From: Lysobacteraceae bacterium
GTDB lineage: Bacteria > Pseudomonadota > Gammaproteobacteria > Nevskiales > Nevskiaceae
DNA length: 64,000 nt
Reading direction: 5' to 3'
Assembly (NCBI GenBank): GCA_013823855.1
Contig: PNMW01000011.1
Coordinates: forward strand, 181,558 to 245,557
Made by a program: the position numbers and the translations under genes. Below, piece by piece: positions 7,282-16,357 of this stretch. The notes beneath the pieces were generated by a model. The model ran no database searches. It saw only the letters and a program-made list of their open reading frames with translations, and was not told the DNA's origin. Within the stretch, counting starts at the first letter, position 1; every line of letters begins with the position of its first letter.

Positions 7282-8049
7282 GGCGATCGACTGGCCGCCG
7301 TCGATGGCGATGGCCTGGCCGGTGATGTGCCGCGAGGCCTCCGAGGCCAGCAGCGCCACCACGCCATGCAGGTCGTCGTCGCCGCCAAGGCGACCGAGCG
7401 GCGTGCGCGCGACGACATCGGCCTCGATGGTATCGAGCAGCGCGGCGGTCATCTTCGACGGAAAGAAGCCCGGGCAGATGGCGTTGACGCGAATGCCGTA
7501 CCTGCCCCACTCGACCGCCAGCGCCCGGGTCAGGTGCACCGTCGCCGCCTTCGACGTGAAGTAGGCCGCCGACTGCATCTGCGCGTCGATGCGCAGGCCG
7601 GCGATCGAGGCGACGTTGATGATCGTGCCATGCCGCTGCGGAATCAGGCAGCGCTTCGCGACCTCCTGCGACAGCTGGAAGACGCGACTGGTGTTCAGGG
7701 TCATCACCTTGTCCCAGGCGTCGAGCGGGTGATCCTCGGCCGGCGCGCCCCAGGTTGCGCCAGCGTTGTTGACCAGGATGTCGATGCGGCCGGCCTGCTC
7801 CAGCACCGCGTCGACCAGGCGCGGGACTGCGTCGGCCTTCGACAGGTCGCTGGTCACGGTGACCACGTCCACGCCGATCGCTTCGAGCGTCGCCCGGGCC
7901 TCGGCCAGCTCGTGTGTCTTGCGCGCGCTGATCGCCACCAGCGCGCCCATCTCGCCGAGCCCGCGTGCGATCTGCAGGCCCAGGCCGCGCGATCCGCCGG
8001 TGACCAGCGCGACCTTGCCGCCCAGTTCGAACGATTCCCGGATTCCCAT
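7279..8049 (-). CDS. SDR-family NAD(P)-dependent oxidoreductase
   Basis: A classical short-chain dehydrogenase/reductase of 256 residues. The dinucleotide-binding motif TGGSRGLG is near residue 20, the structural NNAG near residue 95, and the catalytic Ser with YFTSK near residues 143-163. The C-terminal AIAIDGGQS ending is typical of FabG-like and gluconate-dehydrogenase-like members. The Asp following beta strand 3 (VTSDLS) binds the adenine side. No membrane segment or fusion is visible. It is convergent with the Nudix gene and divergent from the molybdopterin oxidoreductase. The exact substrate cannot be read from sequence. The start at 8049 gives the usual family length. Confidence 0.88.
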   Translation of the reverse strand: MGIRESFELGGKVALVTGGSRGLGLQIARGLGEMGALVAISARKTHELAEARATLEAIGVDVVTVTSDLSKADAVPRLVDAVLEQAGRIDILVNNAGATWGAPAEDHPLDAWDKVMTLNTSRVFQLSQEVAKRCLIPQRHGTIINVASIAGLRIDAQMQSAAYFTSKAATVHLTRALAVEWGRYGIRVNAICPGFFPSKMTAALLDTIEADVVARTPLGRLGGDDDLHGVVALLASEASRHITGQAIAIDGGQSIA

Positions 8050-8199
8050 CGCACCGACTCCCTGAAAAGTGAGCGCGCAGCGTGCGCCGAGTGCGAGCGG
8101 TGTCACAAGCGCGAGGGGCCGGACAGGGACGCGCCGGATTGAATCACCGGCAGTCGCACAGCATGCTTCGATCGTCTGATGCCACGATCGGGGACCGCG

Positions 8200-10338
8200 A
8201 TGACCAGGACGCTCGCCCACGACGCCACCGTGCTCGGTGCCTGCCCGCACGACTGTCCCGATACCTGCTCGATGCTGGTCAAGGTCGCGCAAGGCAAGGT
8301 CACCGGCGTGCAGGGCAACCCCGCGCATCCATTCACTAAAGGCAGGCTGTGCGCCAAGACCAGCCACTACCAGGAGCGCGTCTACCATCCGGAGCGGCTG
8401 CTGTATCCGATGCGCCGCAGCGGCCCGAAAGGCTCGGGCGCGTTCGAGCGGATCAGCTGGGACGAAGCGCTGGCCACGATCGGCGAGCGCTGGCGGGCGA
8501 TCATCGAGGCCGACGGCCCGACCGCGATCCTGCCGTACAGCTATCTGGGCACCCAGGGCATCGTCAACGGCCTGACCGTCGGCGATCCGTTCTTCAACAA
8601 GCTGGGCGCGACGATCTCCGAGCGCACCTTCTGCGATTCGGGTGCCTCGACGGCCTACGTGATGACCGTCGGCCCGACGCCGGGCATGGACCCGGAAAGC
8701 CTTGCCCATTCGCGCTTCATCATCCTCTGGGCCTGCAATGTCCTGAGCACCAATGCCCACCTGTGGCCGTTCATCGACCAGGCGCGCAAGAACGGCGCGA
8801 AGCTGGTGGTGATCGACCCGGTCAGGACCGGCACCACGGCGATGGCCGACCTGCACCTGCGGCCTCGCCCCGGCACCGACGCGGCGCTGGCGCTGGCGAT
8901 GATCCACGTGATCATCCGCGAAGGACTGGTCGACCGCGATTACGTCGACCGCCACACGATCGGCTTCGACGAACTCTCGGCCCACGTCGCGCCGTACACG
9001 CCGGAATTCGCGGCGGCCGAGACCGGCATCGACGCCGGGATCATCTGGAGCCTGGCGCGCGATTACGCCAGCGCCCAGCCATCGGCGATCCGGATCGGGG
9101 TGGCCATCGAACGCTCGGCCGGCGGCGGGCAGGTGGTGCGGGCGATCGCCTGCCTGCCGGCGCTGGTCGGCGCCTGGCGGCGTCCCGGGGGCGGCCTGCT
9201 GCAGCTGCCGCTGTGGGCGTTCCCGGTGCGCTGGGATCACCTGCATCGGGCCGATCTGGCAACCCCCGGCACGCGGGTCATCAACCAGTGGAAGCTGGGT
9301 GCTGCGCTGACCGGCGGCCTCAAGCTGGATCCGCCGATCCGCGCCCTGTTCGTCTACAACAGCAACCCGCTGGTGGTCGCCCCGGATCAGCTGCGCCTCA
9401 AGGAAGGGCTGGCGCGCGAGGGCCTGTTTACCGTGGTCAGCGAGCAGTTCATCACCGACACCGCGCGCTACGCCGACCTGCTGCTGCCGGCCACGACGCA
9501 AGTCGAGCAGGACGACCTGATGTTCTCCTGGGGGCATCTGTACCTGACGCTGAACCGGCAGGCCGTGGTACCGCAGGGCGAGGCGATCTCGAACGCCGAG
9601 CTGTTCCGCCGGCTGGCGGCGGTGATGGGCTTCGACGATCCGTTCTTCCAGCGCAGCGACGACACCATCCTGCGCGAGTCGCTGGACTGGGACGCGCCGA
9701 CGATGCAGGGCATCAGCATGGAACGGCTGGAAAAGCAGGGCTACGCCCGCCTGAACCTGCCGGCCGCCGATGTCTACGCGCCGCACGCCGAAGGCGGCTT
9801 CCCGACGCCGTCCGGCATGGTCGAGATGAAGGCGTCGATGGCCGCCGGCGGCAATTTCGTGCTGCCGACCTTCCGCCAGGGCAGCCACGAGCATCAGAGC
9901 GGCACGCCGGTGCCGGCGCTGCCGACCTACACACCGCCTCGCGAATCCGGCATTCGCGAGGCCGTGCCCGGCGCGCGCCATCCGCTGGCGATGATGTCGC
10001 CGAAAAGCCATTCCTTCCTCAACTCGACGTACGCCAACCACCGCCGGCAACTGGCGCGCGACCGCGAGCAGCGGCTGTACATGCACCCGCTCGATGCCGA
10101 GGCGCGCGGCATCCGCAGCGACGATCTGGTGCGCGTGAAGAACGATCGCGGCGCGTTTGTCGCGGTCGCGAAAGTCGGCGATGAAGCCATGCCCGGCGTG
10201 GTCGTCGCCCCGATGGGCTACTGGATCGCGGGTTCGCGCGCCCAGGCCACCCCGGCAGCATTGAACCCCACCGCGCTCGGCGACCTCGGCGGCGCGCCGA
10301 CCTTCTCCGACAACGCCGTCGAAGTGGAGCGCGCCTGA
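8200..10338 (+). CDS. Molybdopterin-dependent oxidoreductase, DMSO reductase/FdhF superfamily
   Basis: A 712-residue member of the molybdenum/tungsten bis-MGD oxidoreductases. The N-terminal 4Fe-4S motif is Cys15, Cys19, Cys23 and Cys51 (CPHDCPDTC, then GRLCAKT). Molybdopterin-binding domains and the C-terminal cofactor-capping fold follow, with SHSFLNSTYANH and VVVAPMGYW visible. No twin-arginine signal is seen, so a cytoplasmic enzyme is likely. The ATG at 8200 has GGGGA five to six bases upstream; an ATG at 8179 has no ribosome-binding site. The stop overlaps the next ATG (TGATG), so the ferredoxin-like partner is translationally coupled and probably its electron carrier. The physiological substrate is unknown. 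Confidence 0.88.
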   Translation: MTRTLAHDATVLGACPHDCPDTCSMLVKVAQGKVTGVQGNPAHPFTKGRLCAKTSHYQERVYHPERLLYPMRRSGPKGSGAFERISWDEALATIGERWRAIIEADGPTAILPYSYLGTQGIVNGLTVGDPFFNKLGATISERTFCDSGASTAYVMTVGPTPGMDPESLAHSRFIILWACNVLSTNAHLWPFIDQARKNGAKLVVIDPVRTGTTAMADLHLRPRPGTDAALALAMIHVIIREGLVDRDYVDRHTIGFDELSAHVAPYTPEFAAAETGIDAGIIWSLARDYASAQPSAIRIGVAIERSAGGGQVVRAIACLPALVGAWRRPGGGLLQLPLWAFPVRWDHLHRADLATPGTRVINQWKLGAALTGGLKLDPPIRALFVYNSNPLVVAPDQLRLKEGLAREGLFTVVSEQFITDTARYADLLLPATTQVEQDDLMFSWGHLYLTLNRQAVVPQGEAISNAELFRRLAAVMGFDDPFFQRSDDTILRESLDWDAPTMQGISMERLEKQGYARLNLPAADVYAPHAEGGFPTPSGMVEMKASMAAGGNFVLPTFRQGSHEHQSGTPVPALPTYTPPRESGIREAVPGARHPLAMMSPKSHSFLNSTYANHRRQLARDREQRLYMHPLDAEARGIRSDDLVRVKNDRGAFVAVAKVGDEAMPGVVVAPMGYWIAGSRAQATPAALNPTALGDLGGAPTFSDNAVEVERA

Positions 10339-10643
10339 TGCCGCACGTCGTCACCGATGCCTGCACCGCCTGCCGCTACACCGAATGCGTGGCGATCTGC
10401 CCGGTCGACTGCTTCCACGCCGCCGACGACCGCCTCTACATCGACCCCGACGGCTGCATCGACTGCGCAGCCTGCGTGCCGGTCTGCCCGGTCAAGGCGA
10501 TCGTCGATGCGTTTGATCTTGCCACGGGCTCCGAGGAACTGATCGCGCTGAACCGCCAGCGTTCGCGCGAGCTGCCGGTGATCGACGGGAAGTCAGCACC
10601 ATTGCCGACGGCGGAGGCGCGGCGGCAGTCGCTGAATCCGTAG
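10338..10643 (+). CDS. Ferredoxin family protein with two Fe-S clusters
   Basis: A 101-residue bacterial ferredoxin of the FdxA type. The first cluster motif is CTACRYTECVAICPVDC, the second CIDCAACVPVCP. The first motif has the expanded spacing of seven-iron ferredoxins, which carry one 3Fe-4S and one 4Fe-4S cluster. It is a soluble cytoplasmic electron carrier. Its start overlaps the stop of the molybdopterin oxidoreductase, and coupling suggests it accepts or donates electrons for that enzyme. The residues after about 80 form the usual helical extension of this family. Confidence 0.88.
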   Translation: MPHVVTDACTACRYTECVAICPVDCFHAADDRLYIDPDGCIDCAACVPVCPVKAIVDAFDLATGSEELIALNRQRSRELPVIDGKSAPLPTAEARRQSLNP

Positions 10644-10653
10644 GACGGTCCTG

Positions 10654-10941
10654 TCAGACCGGCCTTGGACGTCGCAGCAGCACATCCCGGATCGCTTCGG
10701 GGTCACGTCGGCAATCGAGCGTCGCCAGGACCGTCACCGTGTCGCCGTCCAGCACGTAGTAGATGGCGTACGGAAAGCGCTTCGACAGTGCGCGATGAAT
10801 GCCGCCGTAAATGCCGAGCGAAGACAAGTCAGCGCGAAGGCTGGCGAGGAAGTAATCGCCGCCGCCGGGTGCCTGTGCCGAGTAGAACCAGTAGCCCGTT
10901 TCGAGATCGGTTTCGGCCGCCCGCGCGAGCTTGACCTTCAT
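10654..10941 (-). CDS. RelE/ParE-family toxin
   Basis: A 95-residue protein of the RelE/ParE fold. Features are an N-terminal helix pair with ETDLETGYWFYSAQAPGGGDYF and a strand-rich C-terminus with FPYAIYYVLDGDTVTVLATL and RRDP. Members either poison DNA gyrase (ParE) or cleave mRNA on the ribosome (RelE). The LGIYGGIHRALSKRFPY segment resembles the ParE-like group more closely. Its ATG overlaps the stop of the upstream antitoxin gene by four bases, the standard coupling of antitoxin-first operons. It is convergent with the ferredoxin gene. Confidence 0.85.
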   Translation of the reverse strand: MKVKLARAAETDLETGYWFYSAQAPGGGDYFLASLRADLSSLGIYGGIHRALSKRFPYAIYYVLDGDTVTVLATLDCRRDPEAIRDVLLRRPRPV

Positions 10942-11183
10942 TCCTGCGCCGGTGGTTTCCGTTCTGCACTAGCGATGCGCTCGCCGATGCGGGCAAACGA
11001 TTCCGCGATTTCAGTGACCGTGTCACTTCCGTCACGGACCGCTTCCAGGCGTTGCAGCACCAGGCTTTCGTGCCAGGCCGGCACTGCCTGATTGGCAGCG
11101 GTACGGTCGGGCGACGCCCAGACCGCTTCCATCGCTTCGAGGCGTTCGGCCAGCGGCAACGAGACGAGTTCCGAGAGGTGCAT
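10938..11183 (-). CDS. Addiction-module antitoxin of the RelE/ParE pair
   Basis: An 81-residue acidic helical protein, MHLSELVSLPLAERLEAMEA at its start, matching the small antitoxins usually called 'putative addiction module component' that precede ParE-type toxins. Antitoxins of this type wrap the toxin and repress the operon. The ATG at 11183 is preferred, with GGGAG nine bases upstream; the longer frame would need a TTG at 11207. It overlaps the toxin gene by four bases. No palindromic operator was noticed immediately upstream. Confidence 0.8.
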   Translation of the reverse strand: MHLSELVSLPLAERLEAMEAVWASPDRTAANQAVPAWHESLVLQRLEAVRDGSDTVTEIAESFARIGERIASAERKPPAQE

Positions 11184-11271
11184 TCGTGGGGGCTCCCGGA
11201 TGGACAACGTGTTTCGATTCTAGTGCAGCGATTTCCGGCAAGCGGCAAAGGACGCACGACATCATCGTCTA

Positions 11272-11310
11272 ATATGCAAATTCTTGCACAGACAATTTTC
11301 TGCATATAAG
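11272..11310. promoter_or_regulatory. Inverted-repeat operator and promoter candidate for the NMO–padR cluster
   Basis: ATATGCA (11272-11278) and TGCATAT (11301-11307) form an inverted repeat, with a nested TGCAA-N4-TTGCA at 11275-11288. TTGCAC (11284-11289) and TATAAG (11305-11310) could serve as -35 and -10, although their 15-base spacing is short. The site lies 35 bases before the nitronate monooxygenase start. The second gene of the cluster is a PadR regulator, and PadR proteins often bind such repeats over their own promoter. Confidence 0.45.
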
Positions 11311-11344
11311 CTGCCGCATCCCTGACCGATGAGGCCTTGCCCGC

Positions 11345-12310
11345 ATGTCCCTGCCCCCCGTGCTTCGCGATCGTCTGCGCATTCCGGTCGTCGCCTCGCC
11401 GCTGTTCATCATCTCCAACCCGGATCTGGTGATCGCCCAGTGCAAGGCTGGCGTGGTCGGCTCGTTTCCGGCGCTCAATGCCCGTCCTGCTGAGGAACTG
11501 GGCAAGTGGCTCGCCCGGATCAACGAGGAACTCGATCGCCACAACCAGGCGAATCCGGATCGTCCGGCGGCGCCGTACGCGGTCAACCAGATCGTCCACA
11601 AGTCGAACAACCGGCTCGAGCACGACCTGGAGATGTGCGTGAAGTACAAGGTGCCGATCGTCATCACTTCGCTCGGCGCCCGCACCGACGTCAACGAGGC
11701 GATTCATTCGTACGGCGGCATCACCCTGCACGACATCATCAACAACAAGTTCGCGAAGAAGGCGATCGAGAAGGGTGCCGATGGCCTGATCGCGGTCGCG
11801 GCCGGCGCCGGTGGCCATGCCGGCACCCAGTCGCCGTTCGCGCTGATCCAGGAAATCCGCGAGTGGTTCGACGGCCCGCTGCTGCTGTCCGGCTCGATCG
11901 CCAGCGGCAGCGCGATCCTCGCCGCGCAGGCGATGGGGGCCGATCTCGGCTACATCGGCTCGGCGTTCATCGCCACCACCGAAGCCAATGCCGACGCGCG
12001 CTACAAGCAGTGCATCGTCGACTGCGGCGCCGACGACATCGTCTACTCCAACCTGTTCACCGGCGTGCACGGCAACTACCTGCGGCCGTCGATCGTCGCC
12101 GCCGGGCTGGACCCGGACAAGCTGCCGGAATCGGATCCGAGCAAGATGGACTTCGGCTCCGGCGGCAACACCGACGCCAAGGCCTGGAAGACCATCTGGG
12201 GCTGCGGCCAGGGCATCGGCGCGGTGAAGTCGATCACCAGCGCCGGCGAACTGGTCGACCGTCTGGAACGCGAATACCTCGCCGCACGCGGCCGCCTGCT
12301 GGCGGCCTGA
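11345..12310 (+). CDS. Nitronate monooxygenase family FMN enzyme
   Basis: A 321-residue TIM-barrel flavoenzyme of the nitronate monooxygenase/2-nitropropane dioxygenase family. It oxidises alkyl nitronates, or acts as an enoyl reductase in some relatives. The family-typical glycine-rich FMN site and catalytic histidine are in AVAAGAGGHAGTQSPF, followed by the phosphate-binding LLLSGSIASG and ADLGYIGSAFIAT. No signal peptide is present. The gene lies 18 bases before a PadR regulator and shortly before an acyl-CoA dehydrogenase. That setting resembles NMO-like genes in fatty-acid degradation clusters, so the real substrate may be a CoA-linked compound rather than a nitronate. Confidence 0.85.
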   Translation: MSLPPVLRDRLRIPVVASPLFIISNPDLVIAQCKAGVVGSFPALNARPAEELGKWLARINEELDRHNQANPDRPAAPYAVNQIVHKSNNRLEHDLEMCVKYKVPIVITSLGARTDVNEAIHSYGGITLHDIINNKFAKKAIEKGADGLIAVAAGAGGHAGTQSPFALIQEIREWFDGPLLLSGSIASGSAILAAQAMGADLGYIGSAFIATTEANADARYKQCIVDCGADDIVYSNLFTGVHGNYLRPSIVAAGLDPDKLPESDPSKMDFGSGGNTDAKAWKTIWGCGQGIGAVKSITSAGELVDRLEREYLAARGRLLAA

Positions 12311-12328
12311 GGCGGGGCGGGCGAGGTC

Positions 12329-12937
12329 ATGGCGCTGTCGCACGCGATCCTGGTGTCGCTGCTCGATCGGGCGCACTCCGGCTATGACCTCGCCAAGCGC
12401 TTCGACCGGACGGTCGGCTTCTTCTGGCCGGTCAGCCATCAGCAGATCTACCAGGAGCTGCACAAGCTGGCCGCCGCCGGCCGGGTGCGCGCCGAGACCG
12501 TCACCCAGAGCGAGCGGCCGAACCGCATCGTCTACGAGCTGACCGACGACGGCCGCCGGGTGCTCGATCAATGGCTGACCGAGCCGACCGAGCCGCCGAG
12601 CTTCAAGGAGGAACTGCTGGTCAAGCTGTTTGCGCTCGACGACGGCAACCGCGACAGCCTGCTGGCCGAAATCGGCAGCCGCCGGCAACGGCATGCCGAC
12701 CGGCTGGCCCGCTACGACGCGATCATGGCCGAGCATTACCCGCAGCCGGAAACGCTGAATGCCCGGCGGCGCGGCCGCTATCTGGGCTTGCGCATGGGCA
12801 TCCTCACCGAGCGCACGACCCTGGCCTGGTGCGACGAGGCACTGGCGCTGCTCAGCCTGCCGGTGCCAGTGCCCGCGCCGCAGGCGGCAGCAACGCCCGC
12901 CGCTGCGCGGCCACGGCGCAAGCCAGCCACCCGCTGA
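12329..12937 (+). CDS. PadR-family transcriptional regulator
   Basis: A 202-residue PadR protein. The N-terminal winged helix covers about residues 1-80: ILVSLLDRAHSGYDLAKRF, QIYQELHKLAAAGRV and the wing YELTDDGRRVL. The C-terminal helical dimerisation domain (about 95-170) is of the virulence-activator alpha type. The last 25 residues are Pro/Ala-rich and basic. PadR proteins usually repress catabolic or stress genes and lose DNA binding on meeting a small ligand. Its position between a monooxygenase-like enzyme and an acyl-CoA dehydrogenase suggests it senses an acyl or aromatic acid. GAGG precedes the ATG. Confidence 0.9.
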   Translation: MALSHAILVSLLDRAHSGYDLAKRFDRTVGFFWPVSHQQIYQELHKLAAAGRVRAETVTQSERPNRIVYELTDDGRRVLDQWLTEPTEPPSFKEELLVKLFALDDGNRDSLLAEIGSRRQRHADRLARYDAIMAEHYPQPETLNARRRGRYLGLRMGILTERTTLAWCDEALALLSLPVPVPAPQAAATPAAARPRRKPATR

Positions 12938-12978
12938 AGCAGCGCGTTCCGTTCATCCCATCTGCCCGGAGCATCCGA

Positions 12979-14775
12979 ATGCCCGCCTACACCGCCCCGC
13001 TGCGCGACATGGCCTTCGTCATCCACGACCTGCTGCGCGCACCGGAGCAGTTCCGGCAGATGCCGGCATTCGCCGAGATCGAGGCCGATCTCCTCGACAG
13101 CGCACTGGGCAGCGCAGCGCGCTTCGCCGAGGACGTGCTGGCGCCGCTGAATGCCGGCGGTGATGACGTCGGCTGCCGACTCGAGGCCGGCCGGGTCACG
13201 ACCCCGCCGGGCTTTGCCGATGCCTACCGCCAGTTCGTCGACGCCGGCTGGCCGACCCTGAGCTGTGCGCCCGAGCACGGCGGCCAGGGCTTTCCGGCGC
13301 TGGCGCATTCGGCCGTCGTCGAACTGCTGAACGGCGCCAGCCAGAGCTGGACGATGACGCCGATCCTGTCGCACGGTGTCTACAAGATCGTCAGCGCTCA
13401 CGCGTCGAAGGCCTTGCAGGACCGGTGGTTGCCGTCGATCGTCGATGGCCGGGTGACCACCACGATGCTGCTGACTGAAGCCCATGCCGGCAGCGACCTC
13501 GGCCTGCTGCGCAGCACGGCGGTGGCAGCAGCGGAGCACGATCTGCCCGAGACGCCGGCGTACCGCATCAGCGGCAGCAAGATCTTCATTTCCGGTGCCG
13601 ATCACGAATGGACCGACAACATCGTCCACATGGTGCTGGCGCGGCTGCCCGATGCGCCGCCCGGCGTGCGTGGCATCTCACTGTTCCTGGTGCCGAAGCA
13701 ACTGGACGATGGCGCGCCCAACCGGCTCGCGGTGACCGGCATCGAGCACAAGCTGGGCCTGCGCGGCAGCCCGACCTGCGCGGTGGCGCTCGAAGGTGCG
13801 CTCGGATGGCGGGTCGGCAAGCCGCATCAGGGACTGGCGGCGATGTTCATCCTGATGAACGAGGCGCGGCTGAATGTCGGCGTGCAGGCGGTGGCGGTCG
13901 CACAGGGTGCCTATGACGCGGCCCTCGCCTATGCCCGCGATCGTGTGCAGATGCGTGTCTCCAGTGGCGCCAAGCGGCCGGATCTGCCGGCCGATCCGAT
14001 CATCCATCACCCCGACGTGCGGCGGATGCTGCTGACCCAGAAGGCGCGCATCGAAGGCGGCCGGATGCTCGGCTACTGGATGGCGCTGTGCAGCGATCTG
14101 GAGACCCATCATCCGGAACCGGCGGAACGGGCCGCCGCCGCCGACCTGCCGGCGCTGCTGACGCCGGTGACCAAGGCCTTCCTCAGCGACAACGCCTTCG
14201 ACGACGCCAACCTCGCGCTGCAGGTGCTCGGCGGCCACGGCTACCTGCGCGATCACGGCATCGAGCAGCGGGTGCGCGATGTCCGCATCGCCCAGATCTA
14301 CGAAGGCACCAACGGCGTGCAGGCACGCGACCTGGTCGGCCGCAAGATCCTCGGCGACGGTGGCGCCAAGCTCGGCCAGCTGCTGGCGCGGATCCGCGGT
14401 TTCATCGCCAGCCAGTCGGAGGTGCCGGCGCTGGCAGGCCTGATCGCGCCGGTCGCGCGGCTGGCCGATGCCTTCGAAGCGCTGGTGGGCGAGCTGGCGG
14501 CCGCCCAGGAGGTCGATCGCGAAGCCCCCGATGCCGCCGCCTTCGACACGCTGCAGGCGCTGGGTCACCTGTGCTTCGGCTACCTGTTCGCACAGGCGGC
14601 GGCGATCGCCTTGCCGAAGCGCGGGGCCGCCGATCCGTTCCATGCCGCCAAGCTGGAAACTGCGCGCTTCTACATCCGCCAGCTGCTGCCGCGTGCGTTC
14701 GCGCATCTGGAATCGGCGCGTGCCAGTGTCCAGGGCGGCGACGCCACGCTCGACGAGCGGCGGCTGTTCGGCTGA
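12979..14775 (+). CDS. Acyl-CoA dehydrogenase, DmdC-like, with C-terminal extension
   Basis: A 598-residue acyl-CoA dehydrogenase, longer than the usual 380 residues because of N- and C-terminal extensions seen in DmdC-type (3-methylmercaptopropionyl-CoA dehydrogenase-like) enzymes. MLLTEAHAGSDLGLLRS is the FAD/substrate loop and GTPLY-like elements are absent. QVLGGHGYLRDHGIEQRVRD and IYEGTNGVQARDL are the family signature, with the glutamate of YEGTN the usual catalytic base. It oxidises an acyl-CoA to the 2-enoyl form and passes electrons to ETF. The ATG at 12979 matches the family N-terminus; the frame extends upstream without conserved residues. Chain specificity cannot be read. Confidence 0.87.
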   Translation: MPAYTAPLRDMAFVIHDLLRAPEQFRQMPAFAEIEADLLDSALGSAARFAEDVLAPLNAGGDDVGCRLEAGRVTTPPGFADAYRQFVDAGWPTLSCAPEHGGQGFPALAHSAVVELLNGASQSWTMTPILSHGVYKIVSAHASKALQDRWLPSIVDGRVTTTMLLTEAHAGSDLGLLRSTAVAAAEHDLPETPAYRISGSKIFISGADHEWTDNIVHMVLARLPDAPPGVRGISLFLVPKQLDDGAPNRLAVTGIEHKLGLRGSPTCAVALEGALGWRVGKPHQGLAAMFILMNEARLNVGVQAVAVAQGAYDAALAYARDRVQMRVSSGAKRPDLPADPIIHHPDVRRMLLTQKARIEGGRMLGYWMALCSDLETHHPEPAERAAAADLPALLTPVTKAFLSDNAFDDANLALQVLGGHGYLRDHGIEQRVRDVRIAQIYEGTNGVQARDLVGRKILGDGGAKLGQLLARIRGFIASQSEVPALAGLIAPVARLADAFEALVGELAAAQEVDREAPDAAAFDTLQALGHLCFGYLFAQAAAIALPKRGAADPFHAAKLETARFYIRQLLPRAFAHLESARASVQGGDATLDERRLFG

Positions 14776-14812
14776 TCGCAGGTCGGTCGAGGCCGGCCCG
14801 TACAATCGCCGG

Positions 14813-16258
14813 ATGACCTCGACCGACCTTGCAGTACTCGTCATTTCCCTGATTGCGGCGATTGCCGCCGTGCTGGCGCTGCTGGCGGTTCGCGCGCTGC
14901 GTGCCAGCCTCGACGCCAATGCCCGCGACGGCAGCCGCATCGAAGCGGCGGTGCGCGATGAGGCGGCCACCGCCCGCCGCGAGACGGCCGCGCTGTCGGC
15001 GCAGGGGCGTAGCGAACTCGCGGCAGCGCTCGACCGCTTCGGGGCCAACCAGACCGCGCAAGCCGAATTGCTCGGCCGGCAGCTGGCGACCCAGCTCGCG
15101 GCATTCGCGCAGCAGATCGAGGTGCAGTCGCGCCTGTCCGACGAGCGCCAGCAGGCGCTGCAGACCGATGCCCGCGCAGCCCGCGAACAGCAGCAGCATA
15201 GCCAGGCGCAGGCGCTGACCCGCTTCGGCGAGCAGCTGAGCAGCCAGTTCAACGCGCTGGCCGAAACCAGCGCCCAGCGGATGAACGAGCTGCGCGGCGC
15301 GGTCGAATCGCGGCTGGCGGCGATCCAGGCCGACAACACCGCCAAGCTCGACGAGATGCGCCGCACCGTCGACGAAAAGCTCAACGACACCTTGCAGAAG
15401 CGGCTCGGCGAGTCGTTCTCGCGAGTCGCCGAGCGACTGGAACAGGTGCAGCGCGGCCTCGGCGAGATGCAGTCGCTGGCGGCCGATGTCGGCGGCCTCA
15501 AGCGGGTGCTGTCGAACGTCAAGACCCGCGGCATCTGGGGCGAGGTGCAGCTCGGCAGTCTGCTCGAACAGGTGCTGGTCGCCGAGCAGTACGAGGCCAA
15601 TCGGGCGACACGGCCGGGGCGCAGCGAGCGCGTCGAGTACGCGATCCGCCTGCCGGGCAGCGGCGACGACACGCCGGTCTGGCTGCCGATCGACGCCAAG
15701 TTCCCGCGCGAGGACTACGAGCGTCTGCTCGACGCCCAGGAACGCGCCGATGCCGCCGGCATCGAGGAGGCCGGCAAGCAGCTGGAAGCGCGGATCCGGC
15801 TCGAAGCGAAATCGATCCGCGACAAGTACATCGAGCCGCCGCACACCACCGACTTCGCGCTGCTGTTCCTGCCCACCGAAGGGCTGTACGCCGAAGTGAT
15901 CCGCCGCCCGTCCTTGAGCGAATGGCTGCAGCGCGAGTGCCGGGTGACAGTCGCCGGACCAACCACCTTGACCGCGCTGCTGAACAGCCTGCAGATGGGC
16001 TTCCGGACCCTGGCGATCCAGAAGCGATCGAGCGAGGTCTGGACCGTGCTCGGCACGGTCAAGACCGAGTTCGAGAAATTCGGCGAGGTGCTGGCCCGCG
16101 CCAAGAAGCAGCTGGAAACGGTGCAGAACTCGATGGGCGCGGTCGAGACCCGATCCCGGGCGATCAGTCGCAAGCTGCGCAACGTCGAGTCCCTGCCAGG
16201 GACCGTGGTGACGCCGTTGCTGGCGCTCGACGACGCCGAGGACAGCGAGGCCGAGTGA
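14813..16258 (+). CDS. rmuC: DNA recombination protein RmuC
   Basis: A 481-residue RmuC homologue, a nuclease-related factor that limits rearrangement at inverted repeats. The N-terminus has one membrane segment (about residues 5-28). A long Ala/Gln/Arg-rich coiled coil extends to about 200, and the PD-(D/E)xK-like core domain lies at about 210-430. Core landmarks are RGIWGEVQLGSLLEQVL, LPIDAKFPREDYERLLDA and FALLFLPTEGLYAEV. Start is the ATG at 14813, 37 bases after the acyl-CoA dehydrogenase stop. A strong hairpin terminator follows the gene. Confidence 0.92.
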   Translation: MTSTDLAVLVISLIAAIAAVLALLAVRALRASLDANARDGSRIEAAVRDEAATARRETAALSAQGRSELAAALDRFGANQTAQAELLGRQLATQLAAFAQQIEVQSRLSDERQQALQTDARAAREQQQHSQAQALTRFGEQLSSQFNALAETSAQRMNELRGAVESRLAAIQADNTAKLDEMRRTVDEKLNDTLQKRLGESFSRVAERLEQVQRGLGEMQSLAADVGGLKRVLSNVKTRGIWGEVQLGSLLEQVLVAEQYEANRATRPGRSERVEYAIRLPGSGDDTPVWLPIDAKFPREDYERLLDAQERADAAGIEEAGKQLEARIRLEAKSIRDKYIEPPHTTDFALLFLPTEGLYAEVIRRPSLSEWLQRECRVTVAGPTTLTALLNSLQMGFRTLAIQKRSSEVWTVLGTVKTEFEKFGEVLARAKKQLETVQNSMGAVETRSRAISRKLRNVESLPGTVVTPLLALDDAEDSEAE

Positions 16259-16295
16259 CGCGTCGCGCGCGATTCGGCAGGTCGTCCGCGGCCTC

Positions 16296-16333
16296 AAAAA
16301 AACGGCCCGCATCGCTGCGGGCCGGTTCTTTTC
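16296..16333. terminator. Rho-independent terminator, likely bidirectional
   Basis: CGGCCCGC (16303-16310), loop ATCGCT and GCGGGCCG (16317-16324) form an 8-bp GC stem. A seven-base A-run precedes it and GTTCTTTTC follows it. It therefore works for rmuC on the plus strand and for the lipoprotein operon on the minus strand. Confidence 0.85.
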
Positions 16334-16357
16334 TCCAGTCGCTTTCGCGATCGAAGG

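Noticed and set aside
7279..10086. A 935-codon minus-strand frame spanning the SDR gene and the molybdopterin oxidoreductase.
   Set aside because: Only its last 256 codons encode a recognisable protein (the SDR). The rest is an Arg/His/Gln-rich shadow antisense to a clear oxidoreductase gene, a common effect of high GC.
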